Shown: positions 9,242 to 18,908, numbered from the stretch's first letter. The stretch is DNA of 34,108 nt from Candidatus Bathyarchaeota archaeon (GCA_016927015.1 JAFGNM010000084.1:1-34108), one strand, 5' to 3'. Program-made: numbers and translations. Notes: generated by a model not told the origin, from the letters alone.

Positions 9242-9772
9242 TCATTTTTTAGTCTTTTTTTCGCTAGGCTTAATTGTTTTTTTAAGCAGTGTTCCCGCGC
9301 AGTTTTGTCCGTTTTGTGTTAAAAAGCATATACAGGAACCTATTTTTTTGAATCCGTTTTTTTCGAATACGTGTTCAGAGATCTTTCTAAACATGTTCTT
9401 CGTGTTGACTCCAGCATACGCTTCAGTGAAGCTGTTTTTCTTTATATATTCTATGGCTTCTTTGGTAACTTTTGTTGCTACGCCTTGAGAACGATATTCT
9501 GGCAGAATATACAGCTTTGATATCCAAACACCTGAAACCTGACTTACCCGGTCATTTAGACAGCCGTTGAACTCAGGTTTTCGCTCTCCAGGAACATACG
9601 AGATGTCTTTATAGCTGATACTTACGGCTCCGATAACGACTCCGTTCTTTTCTGCGACCAGAACATCTTCACTACATAATAGACAGTCAAATTTGCAATT
9701 TGAATATGGAGGCATCTTCAGAAGAGACTCGCAATCCTTCGTAGTAGCAAGCCGTACAGTTACAGGATTCAC
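9242..9772 (-). CDS. GNAT family N-acetyltransferase
   Basis: VTVRLATTKDCESL ... VWISKLYILPEYRSQGVATKVTKEAIEYIKK ... VFEKNGFKKIG. Confidence 0.85.
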   Translation of the reverse strand: MNPVTVRLATTKDCESLLKMPPYSNCKFDCLLCSEDVLVAEKNGVVIGAVSISYKDISYVPGERKPEFNGCLNDRVSQVSGVWISKLYILPEYRSQGVATKVTKEAIEYIKKNSFTEAYAGVNTKNMFRKISEHVFEKNGFKKIGSCICFLTQNGQNCAGTLLKKTIKPSEKKTKK

Positions 9773-9869
9773 TTACATTACCGCCCAGTTTTTGCTACAA
9801 AAAGCTGTTAACCAACGTATTATTGAGGTGGTCATTTAAAAACATCTATGTTTTTACGTGAAAGGACAC

Positions 9870-11576
9870 TCATTCACAACCAAGAACAGACTGAGCACAA
9901 GCTAAGACATTATCAAACCTTGTTTGAAGGCTAATGTTTGAGGAAAGAGGCCCGTTCCTCCGCAGGTAAGCAACCCACTGTTCACTTGTCTCCTTCAAAC
10001 CGACGTTTACAGCGTAATCCACGATACATGGATAAAGGTTCATGACAGCGGCGATATTTTCCAGAAGCCCGAGATTCCGAGCCAACAACGAAAAGTTGGC
10101 TGCTCGCCTCACTTCACTTTGCTTCATAGACAAAGCTTTAAGATTTTGAATCTGCTCTTCGCTTCTCGCGCCCGAACCCATGCAGAATTGTTTCTTCTTC
10201 TCCTCAAGCTCGTCTATTGCACGCTGAACCGCCGCCGCTTTTTCTTGTAAGCCAGCTTCAACTTGGGCATATTGTGAAAAGTCAAATGTTCCTGAAAGTT
10301 TCCTGAAAAGCATTAAAGCCTCTAATTGTCCAACTCCAAAATAAACATCTCTTGGACGCCATACAACAACCGGCGGAAAGGTAATGTTCAAATTTTCAGC
10401 GACAAACTGTGCTTGTTTCAGGTATTCAGTTCCTCCGACACCACCAATGTAACAATCTACTCCAAGTCCATGAAAGAGCACAAGCGGCATAGAAAGGCTT
10501 CTAGCAGATAGCCTAGAGGCAATTGCAGATAATTGCGGCGCATGTTTGGAGCCTAAATCAAACATGTGTTCTTTTCCGCAGCGAATACATTGGCCTTGAC
10601 CAATCAGAGACACGTCTTTCTGTTCTGCCTTCAACCTTGCTTTGCTTCCGCAACTGCAGTGATACCAGAAGGGAACAGTTTTGAACTCCTCTTCTTGAAC
10701 TCCTCTTGAGTTATCTGTGGACGCCGTTGCTTCCTTGACATATTGGGAGTACTTATCGAAATTGGAAAGCAGAAAGCAAAACTCAGGCTCAAAAAACTGT
10801 TGACACTCTGAAAATCTAGAGAAAAGCGTGTCGTAACCCCAGATGTCATTCACAATTTTTGATGTTGTAAAAGAGTTAAAGTCAGCATAGTTCTCAGCCC
10901 GTTCATACGCTTCCTCGACAAGTGCCCAGAAATCCTTAAAGCGTCCAGTAAACTCGGCTTTTTCTGCATCAAATTTAAGTCCAAAAGACTTGCATTCTCG
11001 GCTAATCGAACTAAAATTTCTGTCCATCCATTTCTCGATTTCGTTTCGCCAATTGTCCAAAAGGTTTCTGGAAGGCTTTGCAACTTTGTTAATCATCAGC
11101 TTCTCAGGCATGTCGAAACGCAGTTCAAGTAAACCGTTTTTTCTATCCACGTCGGGAAGAAGCGCCGACCTCACCCATCTATCGTCAGTGAAATCCTGAT
11201 CGGCAATTCCGAAGAAGCTGACGACTGGAATCATCAACCTTTCAGAAAGCTTCTGCGCTAAGACATGATTCAATGTGGCTTTACGAATAACGCCACTGTA
11301 AGCAAAAAGGTTCGGCTGATGAGCAGTCATGAGAAGGAGACAGGAACTGCTTTGGAGGTTCTTGATTGCTTCCTCAACGCTTGGAGTTAATGTGCCACAT
11401 TCCACATGGAACTTGTGAATAGTTTTTGCCAGTTGGTTTCGACGTTCACTAATACTGGATTGATTTTTCTTGTCAAGTGACTTATGGTAAAAGTCAGCAC
11501 AAGCGTCGGCTAACTTCTCGAAATTCTCATACGAAAAATATGAGGCGGTACTTGCAGCTTTGCTTGTTAAAAACAT
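9870..11576 (-). CDS. BshC-like (bacillithiol biosynthesis cysteine-adding enzyme family) protein
   Basis: ORF 9870-11642: LLMTAHQPNLFAYSGVIRKATLNHVLAQKLSERLMIPVVSFFGIADQDF...; adjacent to a PIG-L deacetylase. I prefer the internal ATG at 11576 (MFLTSKAAST) because the upstream residues derive from a duplicated fragment (see findings). Confidence 0.75.
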   Translation of the reverse strand: MFLTSKAASTASYFSYENFEKLADACADFYHKSLDKKNQSSISERRNQLAKTIHKFHVECGTLTPSVEEAIKNLQSSSCLLLMTAHQPNLFAYSGVIRKATLNHVLAQKLSERLMIPVVSFFGIADQDFTDDRWVRSALLPDVDRKNGLLELRFDMPEKLMINKVAKPSRNLLDNWRNEIEKWMDRNFSSISRECKSFGLKFDAEKAEFTGRFKDFWALVEEAYERAENYADFNSFTTSKIVNDIWGYDTLFSRFSECQQFFEPEFCFLLSNFDKYSQYVKEATASTDNSRGVQEEEFKTVPFWYHCSCGSKARLKAEQKDVSLIGQGQCIRCGKEHMFDLGSKHAPQLSAIASRLSARSLSMPLVLFHGLGVDCYIGGVGGTEYLKQAQFVAENLNITFPPVVVWRPRDVYFGVGQLEALMLFRKLSGTFDFSQYAQVEAGLQEKAAAVQRAIDELEEKKKQFCMGSGARSEEQIQNLKALSMKQSEVRRAANFSLLARNLGLLENIAAVMNLYPCIVDYAVNVGLKETSEQWVAYLRRNGPLSSNISLQTRFDNVLACAQSVLGCE

Positions 11577-11643
11577 GAAATCATCCTTCTTCAAGCTGAT
11601 GAAAGTTAGACTTAAATCAGGGTCCAATTGTACATGTAGCACG

Positions 11644-12309
11644 CTACTGTGAAATGTTGTCCTCGATTTCTAAAAGGAACTTACCTACTTCAAACGCTTC
11701 AGCTAGATTTACTCCAGCTTGAAAGCCTCTGTATCTGGCAAGTCCTTCCGCAGCATTAGACACTTGAGGAAACTTTGCTCGTTTATAGTCGATGTTGTTT
11801 CCTCTGAAGTACACTTTGGAAACCTGCGAGCCAAATGCTTTCAACGCTTCCAGTTTGATGTCAAAGGTTAAGGTTACGTCTACAAAAAGTTGAGGTATGA
11901 AGTCTTTTAGCGCAGCAGGCGACTCGTACAAAAGCACCTTGTTCACGTTTCTAGCAGCAGATAACACCGCCATACCCGAGTTTCTATGATCTTGATGGCA
12001 ATCCTTGTAGCTATGCGCAAAAATTATATCGGGTTTTATCTCATTGATGAAATGTTCAATTGTCATAATGGTCTCAATCCCATCGGTAATCATTGTGTCG
12101 GGCAAGTTACCAAAGAACAACTTATCCGCGCACAGGGTTCCTGCAGATTCTGCACATTCTTTCTCGCGAACACGTGGGTCTCCAGAAGCTTCGCCACTAG
12201 TCAAAACAAGGAGATATACTTCGTGGCCTTTGTTCTTGAACAACGCCAAAGTTCCTCCACAGCCCAGTTCAATATCGTCGGGATGTGCACCTACTGCTAG
12301 AATTTTCAT
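11644..12309 (-). CDS. PIG-L/LmbE family N-acetylglucosaminyl-type deacetylase
   Basis: MKILAVGAHPDDIELGCGGTLALF; IIFAHSYKDCHQDHRNSG (AHPDD and HxDH-type metal motifs). Confidence 0.92.
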   Translation of the reverse strand: MKILAVGAHPDDIELGCGGTLALFKNKGHEVYLLVLTSGEASGDPRVREKECAESAGTLCADKLFFGNLPDTMITDGIETIMTIEHFINEIKPDIIFAHSYKDCHQDHRNSGMAVLSAARNVNKVLLYESPAALKDFIPQLFVDVTLTFDIKLEALKAFGSQVSKVYFRGNNIDYKRAKFPQVSNAAEGLARYRGFQAGVNLAEAFEVGKFLLEIEDNISQ

Positions 12310-12421
12310 GTTATTTCACTCTCGCGATTTTAATGCTTCTTTTTTAGAAATATAACAGTTATTTTCAGTTTCGGAATATATAATATTCAAACAGTCTAAT
12401 AGATGGAATAAAGGTGGTTTT

Positions 12422-13693
12422 CTATTTCTGAAGGGCACTTATAACACAAGCAGCAGTCGTATTTAGATCATCATTTGAGTGCGCCGCAGAAAGGAAACAT
12501 GTCTCAAACTGGGATGGAGGGATAAAAACGCCTTTTTCCAACAACTTCTTGTGGTATTTCATGAATTTATTTGTGTCTGATGTTTTCACCGTTGCATAAT
12601 CACACACGGGGGTTTCTGTGAAGAATAGTTGAAACATAGACGCTAAATTGTTGACTTGTACTTTCAAGTTGCAGTCACGTACCGTCTTTTTTAAGGGAGT
12701 TATAATTGCCTCGCAATTCTTTTCCATTTTGGCGTAGAAGTCTTTTCCGCTGTCACGTAAGAATTTTAAAGTAGCCAGCGCGGCGACTACGCTTACTGGG
12801 TTTCCGCTGTAGGTTCCAGCTTGATAGACCTTACCCGCTGGCGCAATCATTTTCATGATTTCTTCTTTGCCGGCAAAAGCTGCAATTGGGAAGCCTCCGC
12901 CCAATACTTTTCCAAGCGTTGTCAGGTCAGGCGTCACGCCGTAGTATTCTTGGGCGCCTCCAAGCGCCAGTCTGAATCCCGTAATGACCTCGTCAAAAAT
13001 CAGGACTATGCCATAATTTTCAGTTAATTCTCTGAGCGTTTCCAAGAACCCTGTTTTTGGCAGAACCAAGCCTATGTTGCCGATGACGGGTTCAACAATT
13101 ACTGCGGCTAAATCGTCTTTGTTCTCTTTAACTGCTTTTTCAAATTTTTCTGCGTAATTAAACGGTACCACGATGGTATTTCGGGCCGTTTCTTCTGGAA
13201 TCCCGAGAGAGGTAGGCATACCGAAAGTGGTTGCGCCTGAACCTGCTTTCACTAATACGTAATCGTGCGCACCGTGGTAGCAGCCTTCAAACTTTAGGAT
13301 TTTCTTCTCTCCCGTGTATCCTCGTGCCGCTCTTATGGCGCTCATTGTTGCTTCTCCGCCCGTGCTGACTAGGCGAACCATTTCAGCTGAGGGAACAACG
13401 TTACATATCAATTCAGCCAGTTCAACTTCTTGTTCTGTCGGAGTTCCAAACAGCGAGCCATTTTCTAGTTGTGCTGCGACGGCGTCAATGATTTTAGGAT
13501 ACGTATGCCCAAGGATTAGGGGTCCGTATGCCAAGCAGTAGTCTATGTACTCTTTGCCGTCAACATCGAATAGGCGTGAGCCTTTTGCGCGTTCAGTGAA
13601 GAAAGGATACGGCTGAAACGCTCTAACAGGGCTGTTCACTCCGCCGGGCATTAGCGTTTTTGCTTTCTCAAACAACTCTTCAGATTTAGTCAA
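12422..13693 (-). CDS. hemL: Glutamate-1-semialdehyde 2,1-aminomutase
   Basis: [62 protein letters not shown] (PLP lysine region); AGTYSGNPV. Confidence 0.95.
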   Translation of the reverse strand: MTKSEELFEKAKTLMPGGVNSPVRAFQPYPFFTERAKGSRLFDVDGKEYIDYCLAYGPLILGHTYPKIIDAVAAQLENGSLFGTPTEQEVELAELICNVVPSAEMVRLVSTGGEATMSAIRAARGYTGEKKILKFEGCYHGAHDYVLVKAGSGATTFGMPTSLGIPEETARNTIVVPFNYAEKFEKAVKENKDDLAAVIVEPVIGNIGLVLPKTGFLETLRELTENYGIVLIFDEVITGFRLALGGAQEYYGVTPDLTTLGKVLGGGFPIAAFAGKEEIMKMIAPAGKVYQAGTYSGNPVSVVAALATLKFLRDSGKDFYAKMEKNCEAIITPLKKTVRDCNLKVQVNNLASMFQLFFTETPVCDYATVKTSDTNKFMKYHKKLLEKGVFIPPSQFETCFLSAAHSNDDLNTTAACVISALQK

Positions 13694-13718
13694 TTTTCCA
13701 ACCCCAGTTTGGAATCGC

Positions 13719-14318
13719 TTAGACGGTCATGTTGAACTTCAAGTCGTTGTACCGTTCATGGTACGTAAAATCGCCGATTGCATCGTTATAGATCCAGAGT
13801 TCAAAGATCAAGTTTCCGAAAAACCTGCTTTTCTCGGAATCCCAAGTTGTTGAATACCCGTTGAGATTCAAAGCGGCACCATTAAACATCATTTGATTGA
13901 AAATGACTTGTGAATTGTTCTCGTCGTATGAATAGTCAAATGAGAAAGTCACGGGTAACTCCCATGCTTCTTTGTCGGCGACTATGAAGTTGACGCTGTG
14001 AAGGGGTGGCAAGCTGCTTGGTGTGCGAGCGAAAGTGTCAGGGGCTGATTGGTTCTGGTTGCGGAATTTCACTTGGACAACGTAATAGGCGCAGTGACCT
14101 AAATGATTGGAGGTTCCCAAGAACACCTTATAGTTTTCGTTAAGTGTAATATTAGACGGGTAGTTCTCAGCAGTATGCTCTGGACCGAGAAGCCACATTT
14201 CAGTGAAGAATTCCGTCTGGGGATAAACCAGAAGCCGTTGCAGCGCAGGGGAAGCCACGAGCAACGCTAGAATTGCAGTGACGCAAAGTAGAAGTACTTT
14301 ATACCCTTGGAGATTCAC
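13719..14318 (-). CDS. DUF1616-like membrane-anchored protein
   Basis: N-terminal hydrophobic helix, then [42 protein letters not shown], matching the DUF1616 pattern as I know it. Confidence 0.7.
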   Translation of the reverse strand: MNLQGYKVLLLCVTAILALLVASPALQRLLVYPQTEFFTEMWLLGPEHTAENYPSNITLNENYKVFLGTSNHLGHCAYYVVQVKFRNQNQSAPDTFARTPSSLPPLHSVNFIVADKEAWELPVTFSFDYSYDENNSQVIFNQMMFNGAALNLNGYSTTWDSEKSRFFGNLIFELWIYNDAIGDFTYHERYNDLKFNMTV

Positions 14319-14793
14319 TTACATGCGCCTCAGTTGTGTCATATTTCTTCTTCAAAAAAAGCCAAGCTGCAAAGCCAGCAACTATAACCGCGAAAGTGCC
14401 GATTATAGAGCCAACTACGTTGATTAAATAGTCTTGGTTCTGCTGTTGCGTTGCAGTTTCTCTCAAAGTGTTTGCCTCTCCAATGAAGTTGTTGAGAGTG
14501 TTTTGGCTTTGAATTGCAAGATTAAGTGCCGCGTCAAAGTCGCTTGCGGTGTAAGCGGATTCCGCTTGTGAAAGCAGCGAGCCTGCTTCGTTAAGAGTGC
14601 CTACGAGTACGGTGATGTTGGCGCCAGCGGCTTCCGCGTCTTTAGCTGCACTGTAACAATCTACAATAGTGCCTTTGGCTGAAGAGATTGCTGCTGCGGC
14701 AGCTCCTTGGTCTGCCCAAACTGGCGAAGCGACTACAGTAACAAATAGCAGTAGAAGTATAACTAGTGTAATAGGTATCTTGGAACGCAACAT
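14299..14793 (-). CDS. Hypothetical exported protein with signal peptide and C-terminal TM helix
   Basis: ORF 14299-14817; MLRSKIPITLVILLLLFVTVVASPVWA signal-like start; VVGSIIGTFAVIVAGFAAWLFLKKK anchor. Confidence 0.65.
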   Translation of the reverse strand: MLRSKIPITLVILLLLFVTVVASPVWADQGAAAAAISSAKGTIVDCYSAAKDAEAAGANITVLVGTLNEAGSLLSQAESAYTASDFDAALNLAIQSQNTLNNFIGEANTLRETATQQQNQDYLINVVGSIIGTFAVIVAGFAAWLFLKKKYDTTEAHVSESPRV

Positions 14794-14861
14794 CTGCAGG
14801 TTTTCTCCATCCAACAAGCTTCAATCTGTTACTTAATACGAGCAGACGGTGATAAGCTTGT

Positions 14862-15176
14862 TTATTTGTTTGAGCACAGCTCTTCTAGATTTTTCTTTTT
14901 GCTGTCAACATCGTTGAGGCGCTTCTCTATGCTCTTATGGGTTTTGGAATAGTCCTTGTAGGCCTCAAGGAAATCTTGCCCTTTTGATGTAAGCACGTAG
15001 CATTGCTCTGCGGTCTCGAAGCTTATCAAAGAAGCCTCAGTTATATCTCTCAGGTATCTCTGTAAAACTTTGTAGCTCAGGTTTGCTTGGTACATTATCT
15101 GCGTTTTTTTAGCGTTTTGGCTGACCACGTGCAGAATGTCCGCTATGATATCCAATCTACCTCTATAGTTTACCAA
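14862..15176 (-). CDS. Winged-helix (HTH_45-like) DNA-binding protein
   Basis: GRLDIIADILHVVSQNAKKTQIMYQANLSYKVLQRYLRDITEASLIS....YVLTSKGQDFLEAYKDY. Confidence 0.85.
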   Translation of the reverse strand: MVNYRGRLDIIADILHVVSQNAKKTQIMYQANLSYKVLQRYLRDITEASLISFETAEQCYVLTSKGQDFLEAYKDYSKTHKSIEKRLNDVDSKKKNLEELCSNK

Positions 15177-15259
15177 ACTCAGTTCCTCAGAAATTACTTC
15201 TTCAAACGAAAAATGAAACCAGAAAGAGAAAAACGCGAAAATAGGTAATAATACCTAGA

Positions 15260-15643
15260 CTACAGGTGCAGCCAGCCTCTGCCGCCTTTTTTAGGCTGCT
15301 GCTTCTCCTTCTTCTCAGCATGATAAAACTCAGCGCGCCTCTTCCTCCGTGGCTGCTGGTTTGTGATGTTAACTTTGATGAATTTGTTCCAGCCGCCAAT
15401 TTGAGGGGCAGGGGGAATGAATCTGTCTGCGTTTTCGATTTGGTGCTGCTCCAGGATTTCTTTGAAGTTCAGCGCCTTGAAATTGCGTGTTGCGTGAATT
15501 ATTGTGCCTTTCTCAATGAAGAGGTCGCAATAGTTAGCCGTTGCTATGCCTTCAGCTCTTACCTTGTCGTCTACGCGTTCCTGCCACAGCTTTTTCCATT
15601 GCACTCGGAGTTCGTCAACCGTTTCTTTTTGAGACAGACTCAT
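15260..15643 (-). CDS. Hypothetical protein with basic C-terminal tail
   Basis: MSLSQKETVDELRVQWKKLWQERVDDKVRAEG... soluble, coherent composition; tail RRKRRAEFYHAEKKEKQQPKKGGRG. Confidence 0.5.
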   Translation of the reverse strand: MSLSQKETVDELRVQWKKLWQERVDDKVRAEGIATANYCDLFIEKGTIIHATRNFKALNFKEILEQHQIENADRFIPPAPQIGGWNKFIKVNITNQQPRRKRRAEFYHAEKKEKQQPKKGGRGWLHL

Positions 15644-15962
15644 CTTTATAAAATCCCTCCCTGACAGGAGTGGATGAGAATATTTAATAGGTCAGCTATA
15701 CCAGCTGTGATTTTGATTCTCTCCCTGCTCTCTTTCTCCTTTCGAAGCGTGTTATTTAAACAGCGCAGAATGAAACATCTATACATTTTATCTAGAACAA
15801 TAATATACTTTTCTATAAAACGCGTTTTGGTCTTCTGAAACTGCCAGTTTTTTCTATAGACAAACGGTGTAGTTGTCGCTTTGGCTATTTCCAAGTTTTG
15901 GCTTCACGGGTTTTGCAATGTTTAAATTCTACTTTAGCCTTAACGAGGTGGAGGATAAGGTT

Positions 15963-17135
15963 ATGAGTTCTATTCCAGTTAAGAATGTTTTTACGCAGGG
16001 TTTTTCCGCAGTTAACGAGAACGATTCAGTGTCTAAGTGTTTGGAGTTGTTTAAGAGGGAAATGCCGCCGGTTCTCGCTGTCTTGAATGCTAAAGGGAAA
16101 TATGCTGGTGTCATAGCTAGGCGGTGGGTGATAAGGGCAAGGCTTGATCCTGCGGCAACGAAGGTTAAGAGTTTGATGCGGCCTGCGCCGAAGGTTTCGC
16201 CGGATGTTTCTTTAAGCAGAGCAGCTAAGTTGATGATTGAGAGTGGGGTTAGGCAGCTTCCGGTTTTTGAGAAAGCTAAGCTTTTGGGGTTTGTGACTGA
16301 TGAGGATATTATTCATGGGGCTGTGACTCAGGAGTGGGGTAGCGTTGCGGTTGAGAAGATTATGACGAAGGCACCGCAGGTTATTGACGCGAACAGGTCT
16401 GTGGGTGCGGTGCTTAGCCTGTTTAGGGAGCAGGGTGTTTCGCATGTGCCGGTTATGGATGAGGGGAAGCTTGTGGGTGTTATTAGCATTCAGGATGTTA
16501 TTGAGCAGGTTTTTCAGCCTCGGCAGCGGCAGACGTTGGGTGAGATTGTGGGGGAGAAGGTGCCGATGTTGAATATTCCTGCGAAGGGGATTATGGCGCA
16601 TCCTGTGGTTACGGTTCAGCCTGGGGCTAGTTTGAAGGAGGCGGAGAAGATGATGCATGACCGTGATGTGTCGTGTTTGGTGGTGCTTTCGAAGGAGCGG
16701 TTGGTGGGTATTGTGACGAAGCTGGATTTTCTTGAGCCTATTTCTCAGTTGGAGGTTCCTGAACGGAAGCTTGCGGTTCAGTTTGGGGTGAAAGGGATAG
16801 TGGTTAATCCGGATCAGCAGGGGTTTATGATGGGTGAGTTTGAGTCTTTCGCGCGTAAGTACCGGGACGCGTTGGATTCGGGTACGCTTTTTGTTTACAT
16901 TAAAACTCATGGCGCAAACCACCGGGGTGTGCCGCTTATTCATTGTCGTTTGCAGTTGAGGACGGCGAACGGTTCGTTCTTCAGTTCGGGTGAGGGTTTT
17001 GGGGTGGAGCCGACGTTTCGGGTGGCGTTGGACCGGCTTGACAAGCGTTTGCTTAGGAGCAAGGAGCTTTCGCATAATCCGAAGTATGCGCGGGATTACC
17101 TGCGGAAAATGGGCATTCAAGAGGGAGAATTCTAG
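15963..17135 (+). CDS. Four-CBS-domain protein with C-terminal domain resembling ribosome-hibernation (HPF/S30AE) fold
   Basis: Four CBS-type repeats (GKYAGVIARR, AKLLGFVTDEDI, GKLVGVISIQDV, ERLVGIVTKLDF). ATG at 15963 preceded by GAGGTGGAG. C-terminus LFVYIKTHGANHRGVPLIHCRLQLRTANGSFFSSGEGFGVEPTFRVALDRLDKRLLRSK. Confidence 0.85.
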   Translation: MSSIPVKNVFTQGFSAVNENDSVSKCLELFKREMPPVLAVLNAKGKYAGVIARRWVIRARLDPAATKVKSLMRPAPKVSPDVSLSRAAKLMIESGVRQLPVFEKAKLLGFVTDEDIIHGAVTQEWGSVAVEKIMTKAPQVIDANRSVGAVLSLFREQGVSHVPVMDEGKLVGVISIQDVIEQVFQPRQRQTLGEIVGEKVPMLNIPAKGIMAHPVVTVQPGASLKEAEKMMHDRDVSCLVVLSKERLVGIVTKLDFLEPISQLEVPERKLAVQFGVKGIVVNPDQQGFMMGEFESFARKYRDALDSGTLFVYIKTHGANHRGVPLIHCRLQLRTANGSFFSSGEGFGVEPTFRVALDRLDKRLLRSKELSHNPKYARDYLRKMGIQEGEF

Positions 17136-17137
17136 GT

Positions 17138-17962
17138 TTACAGTGGTATGCGGTTGCCGTCGAAGCCCAGTTTTGATATGCCCAGTTCGTCTTTGACTTC
17201 GCGCAGTTGCTGAGAGTTGAAGACGGGTCCGTCTTTGCAGACGCGGTATTTGCCTATCATGCAGCTTCCACACAAGCCGATGCCGCAGCGCATTAGGCGT
17301 TCTAGGCTGGCTTCCATCTGGACGCCGTGTTTTTCTGTGAGGTTGAAGACTTGGCGGGTCATGGCTTCGGGTCCGCACGCGTAAACCATTTTGAACTTTT
17401 CTTTGCCTTCTTCGGCGAGGAGCGTTTCTAGCGGTTGGGTTGCGAGGCATTTGAGTCCGTAGGTGCCGTCTTCTGTGGCGGCGACTGGTTGTTCGGTGCA
17501 TAGTGGGTCTAGTTGGTTTAGGAATAGGAGTTCGTTTTTGGTTTTTGCGCCTATGATGAAAGATAGGCGTTTTGTTTTGGTGGCAAGTTGTTTGGCTAGG
17601 AATAGGAGGGGTGCGGTTCCTGTTCCGCCGCCTACGAGGAGGACGTTGCCGTTGTTTTGGGTGAAGTGGTTTCCGAAAGGTCCGCGTACGCCTATGGTTT
17701 CGCCTTGTTTCATGTTGTGCAGGTGGCGTGTTGCGTCGCCTACGGCTTTTACGGTGACTGATACGCTGTTGCCTTCGGTGTTCATTATGCTGAGGGGGAT
17801 TTCGTCTATTTGGGGTATCCAGAGCATGAGGAATTGTCCGGGTTTGGCTTTTGCGCACCGTGCGTCTTTGAAGGTGTAGGTTTTTGTTGTTTGGTTTTCG
17901 GTTTTCACGCTTGCGATGCGTGTGACGCGTAGGGTGTTAGTTGCGTTGAGCTTTGCCGACAA
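17138..17962 (-). CDS. pyrK: Dihydroorotate dehydrogenase electron transfer subunit
   Basis: FAD/NAD binding (GGGTGTAPLLFLAKQL) and C-terminal 2Fe-2S motif CGIGLCGSCMIGKYRVC; next to pyrD. Confidence 0.92.
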   Translation of the reverse strand: MSAKLNATNTLRVTRIASVKTENQTTKTYTFKDARCAKAKPGQFLMLWIPQIDEIPLSIMNTEGNSVSVTVKAVGDATRHLHNMKQGETIGVRGPFGNHFTQNNGNVLLVGGGTGTAPLLFLAKQLATKTKRLSFIIGAKTKNELLFLNQLDPLCTEQPVAATEDGTYGLKCLATQPLETLLAEEGKEKFKMVYACGPEAMTRQVFNLTEKHGVQMEASLERLMRCGIGLCGSCMIGKYRVCKDGPVFNSQQLREVKDELGISKLGFDGNRIPL

Positions 17963-18908
17963 TTTCTTTTATGCTCCTGTATTTTTTCTTTTTGAGGTAA
18001 GCGGTTATGCCGCGGTTTATGGTTTGGAAGACCGCTGGGTTTTTTTGGGCTAGGGCTGTGCCTATTTGGACGGCGGATGCGCCTGCGAGGATGAATTCGA
18101 CGGCGTCTTTCCATGTGGTTATGCCGCCGCAGCCGATTATGGGCGTTTTTACTTTTTCGTAGATGTCGTAGACGCATCTGAGGGCTATGGGTTTCACGGC
18201 TGGTCCTGAGAGTCCGCCTCGCGTGTTGCTTAGGATTGGCAAAGCGGTTTCGGCGTCTATGGCTATGGCGCGGACGGTGTTTACGGCGGTTAGAGCGTCT
18301 GCTCCCGCCGCGGAGGCGGCTTGGGCTATTTCTACGATGTCTGTTACGTTTGGGGATAGCTTGACGATTACGGGCTTGCTGGTTGCTGCTTTGACTTGGC
18401 GTATGACTTGGGTGAGCAGCTTGGGGTTTTGCCCGATTTCTGAACCCGTTTCCTTCACGTGCGGGCATGAAACATTAAGCTCTACAGCGTCGGCGCCTGC
18501 CGTTGCGGCGGCTTTTGCCACTGCCGCGTATTCTTCGGCTGAGTAGCCGTAGACGCTTACGATAAAAGGAACTGTTAGAACGGTTTTTGCGTAGCGGATT
18601 TCGCTTGCGTACTCGGCTATGCCGGGGTTTGGAAGCCCCATGGCGTTTATGATTCCGCAGTTCGCTTGGACTACGGTTGGGTTTGGATAGCCCACGCGTG
18701 GCGTTAGCCCTACGGATTTGGTGACTACTGCGCCTGCACCTGCTTCGGCTATGCGCTGCAGAGATTCAGGGGAGTAACCTAAAATTCCAGAAGCCAACGC
18801 TGTGGGGTTTCTAAGTTCCAAACCAGCAAGGCGAGTGCTTAATGGGTTGCTGTTCAAACGCGCTTTTTCCCCTTTCTTTTTTAACCTTAAACGGTTAAGT
18901 CTATTCAC
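17937..18908 (-). CDS. pyrD: Dihydroorotate dehydrogenase (class 1B-like)
   Basis: NPTALASGILG; NVSCPHVKETG; VIVKLSPNVTDI; GGLSGPAVKPIALRCVYDI; GCGGITTWKDAVEFILAGASAVQIGTA. Confidence 0.95.
   Translation of the reverse strand: MNRLNRLRLKKKGEKARLNSNPLSTRLAGLELRNPTALASGILGYSPESLQRIAEAGAGAVVTKSVGLTPRVGYPNPTVVQANCGIINAMGLPNPGIAEYASEIRYAKTVLTVPFIVSVYGYSAEEYAAVAKAAATAGADAVELNVSCPHVKETGSEIGQNPKLLTQVIRQVKAATSKPVIVKLSPNVTDIVEIAQAASAAGADALTAVNTVRAIAIDAETALPILSNTRGGLSGPAVKPIALRCVYDIYEKVKTPIIGCGGITTWKDAVEFILAGASAVQIGTALAQKNPAVFQTINRGITAYLKKKKYRSIKEIVGKAQRN

Noticed and set aside
15266-15664. 132-aa plus-strand ORF
   Set aside because: Antisense to the 15260-15643 ORF, which has a more protein-like composition; not certain.
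15646-15894. 82-aa minus-strand ORF
   Set aside because: No recognisable motif, AT-rich intergenic composition, overlaps the upstream region of the CBS gene.
16212-17858. 548-aa minus-strand ORF
   Set aside because: Extremely Arg/Pro/His-rich low-information translation antisense to the CBS gene and out of frame with pyrK; an artefact of G/T-rich coding sequence lacking stops.
17905-18468. 187-aa minus-strand ORF in the pyrD/pyrK overlap region
   Set aside because: Arg/His-rich shadow frame of pyrD, same cause as above.
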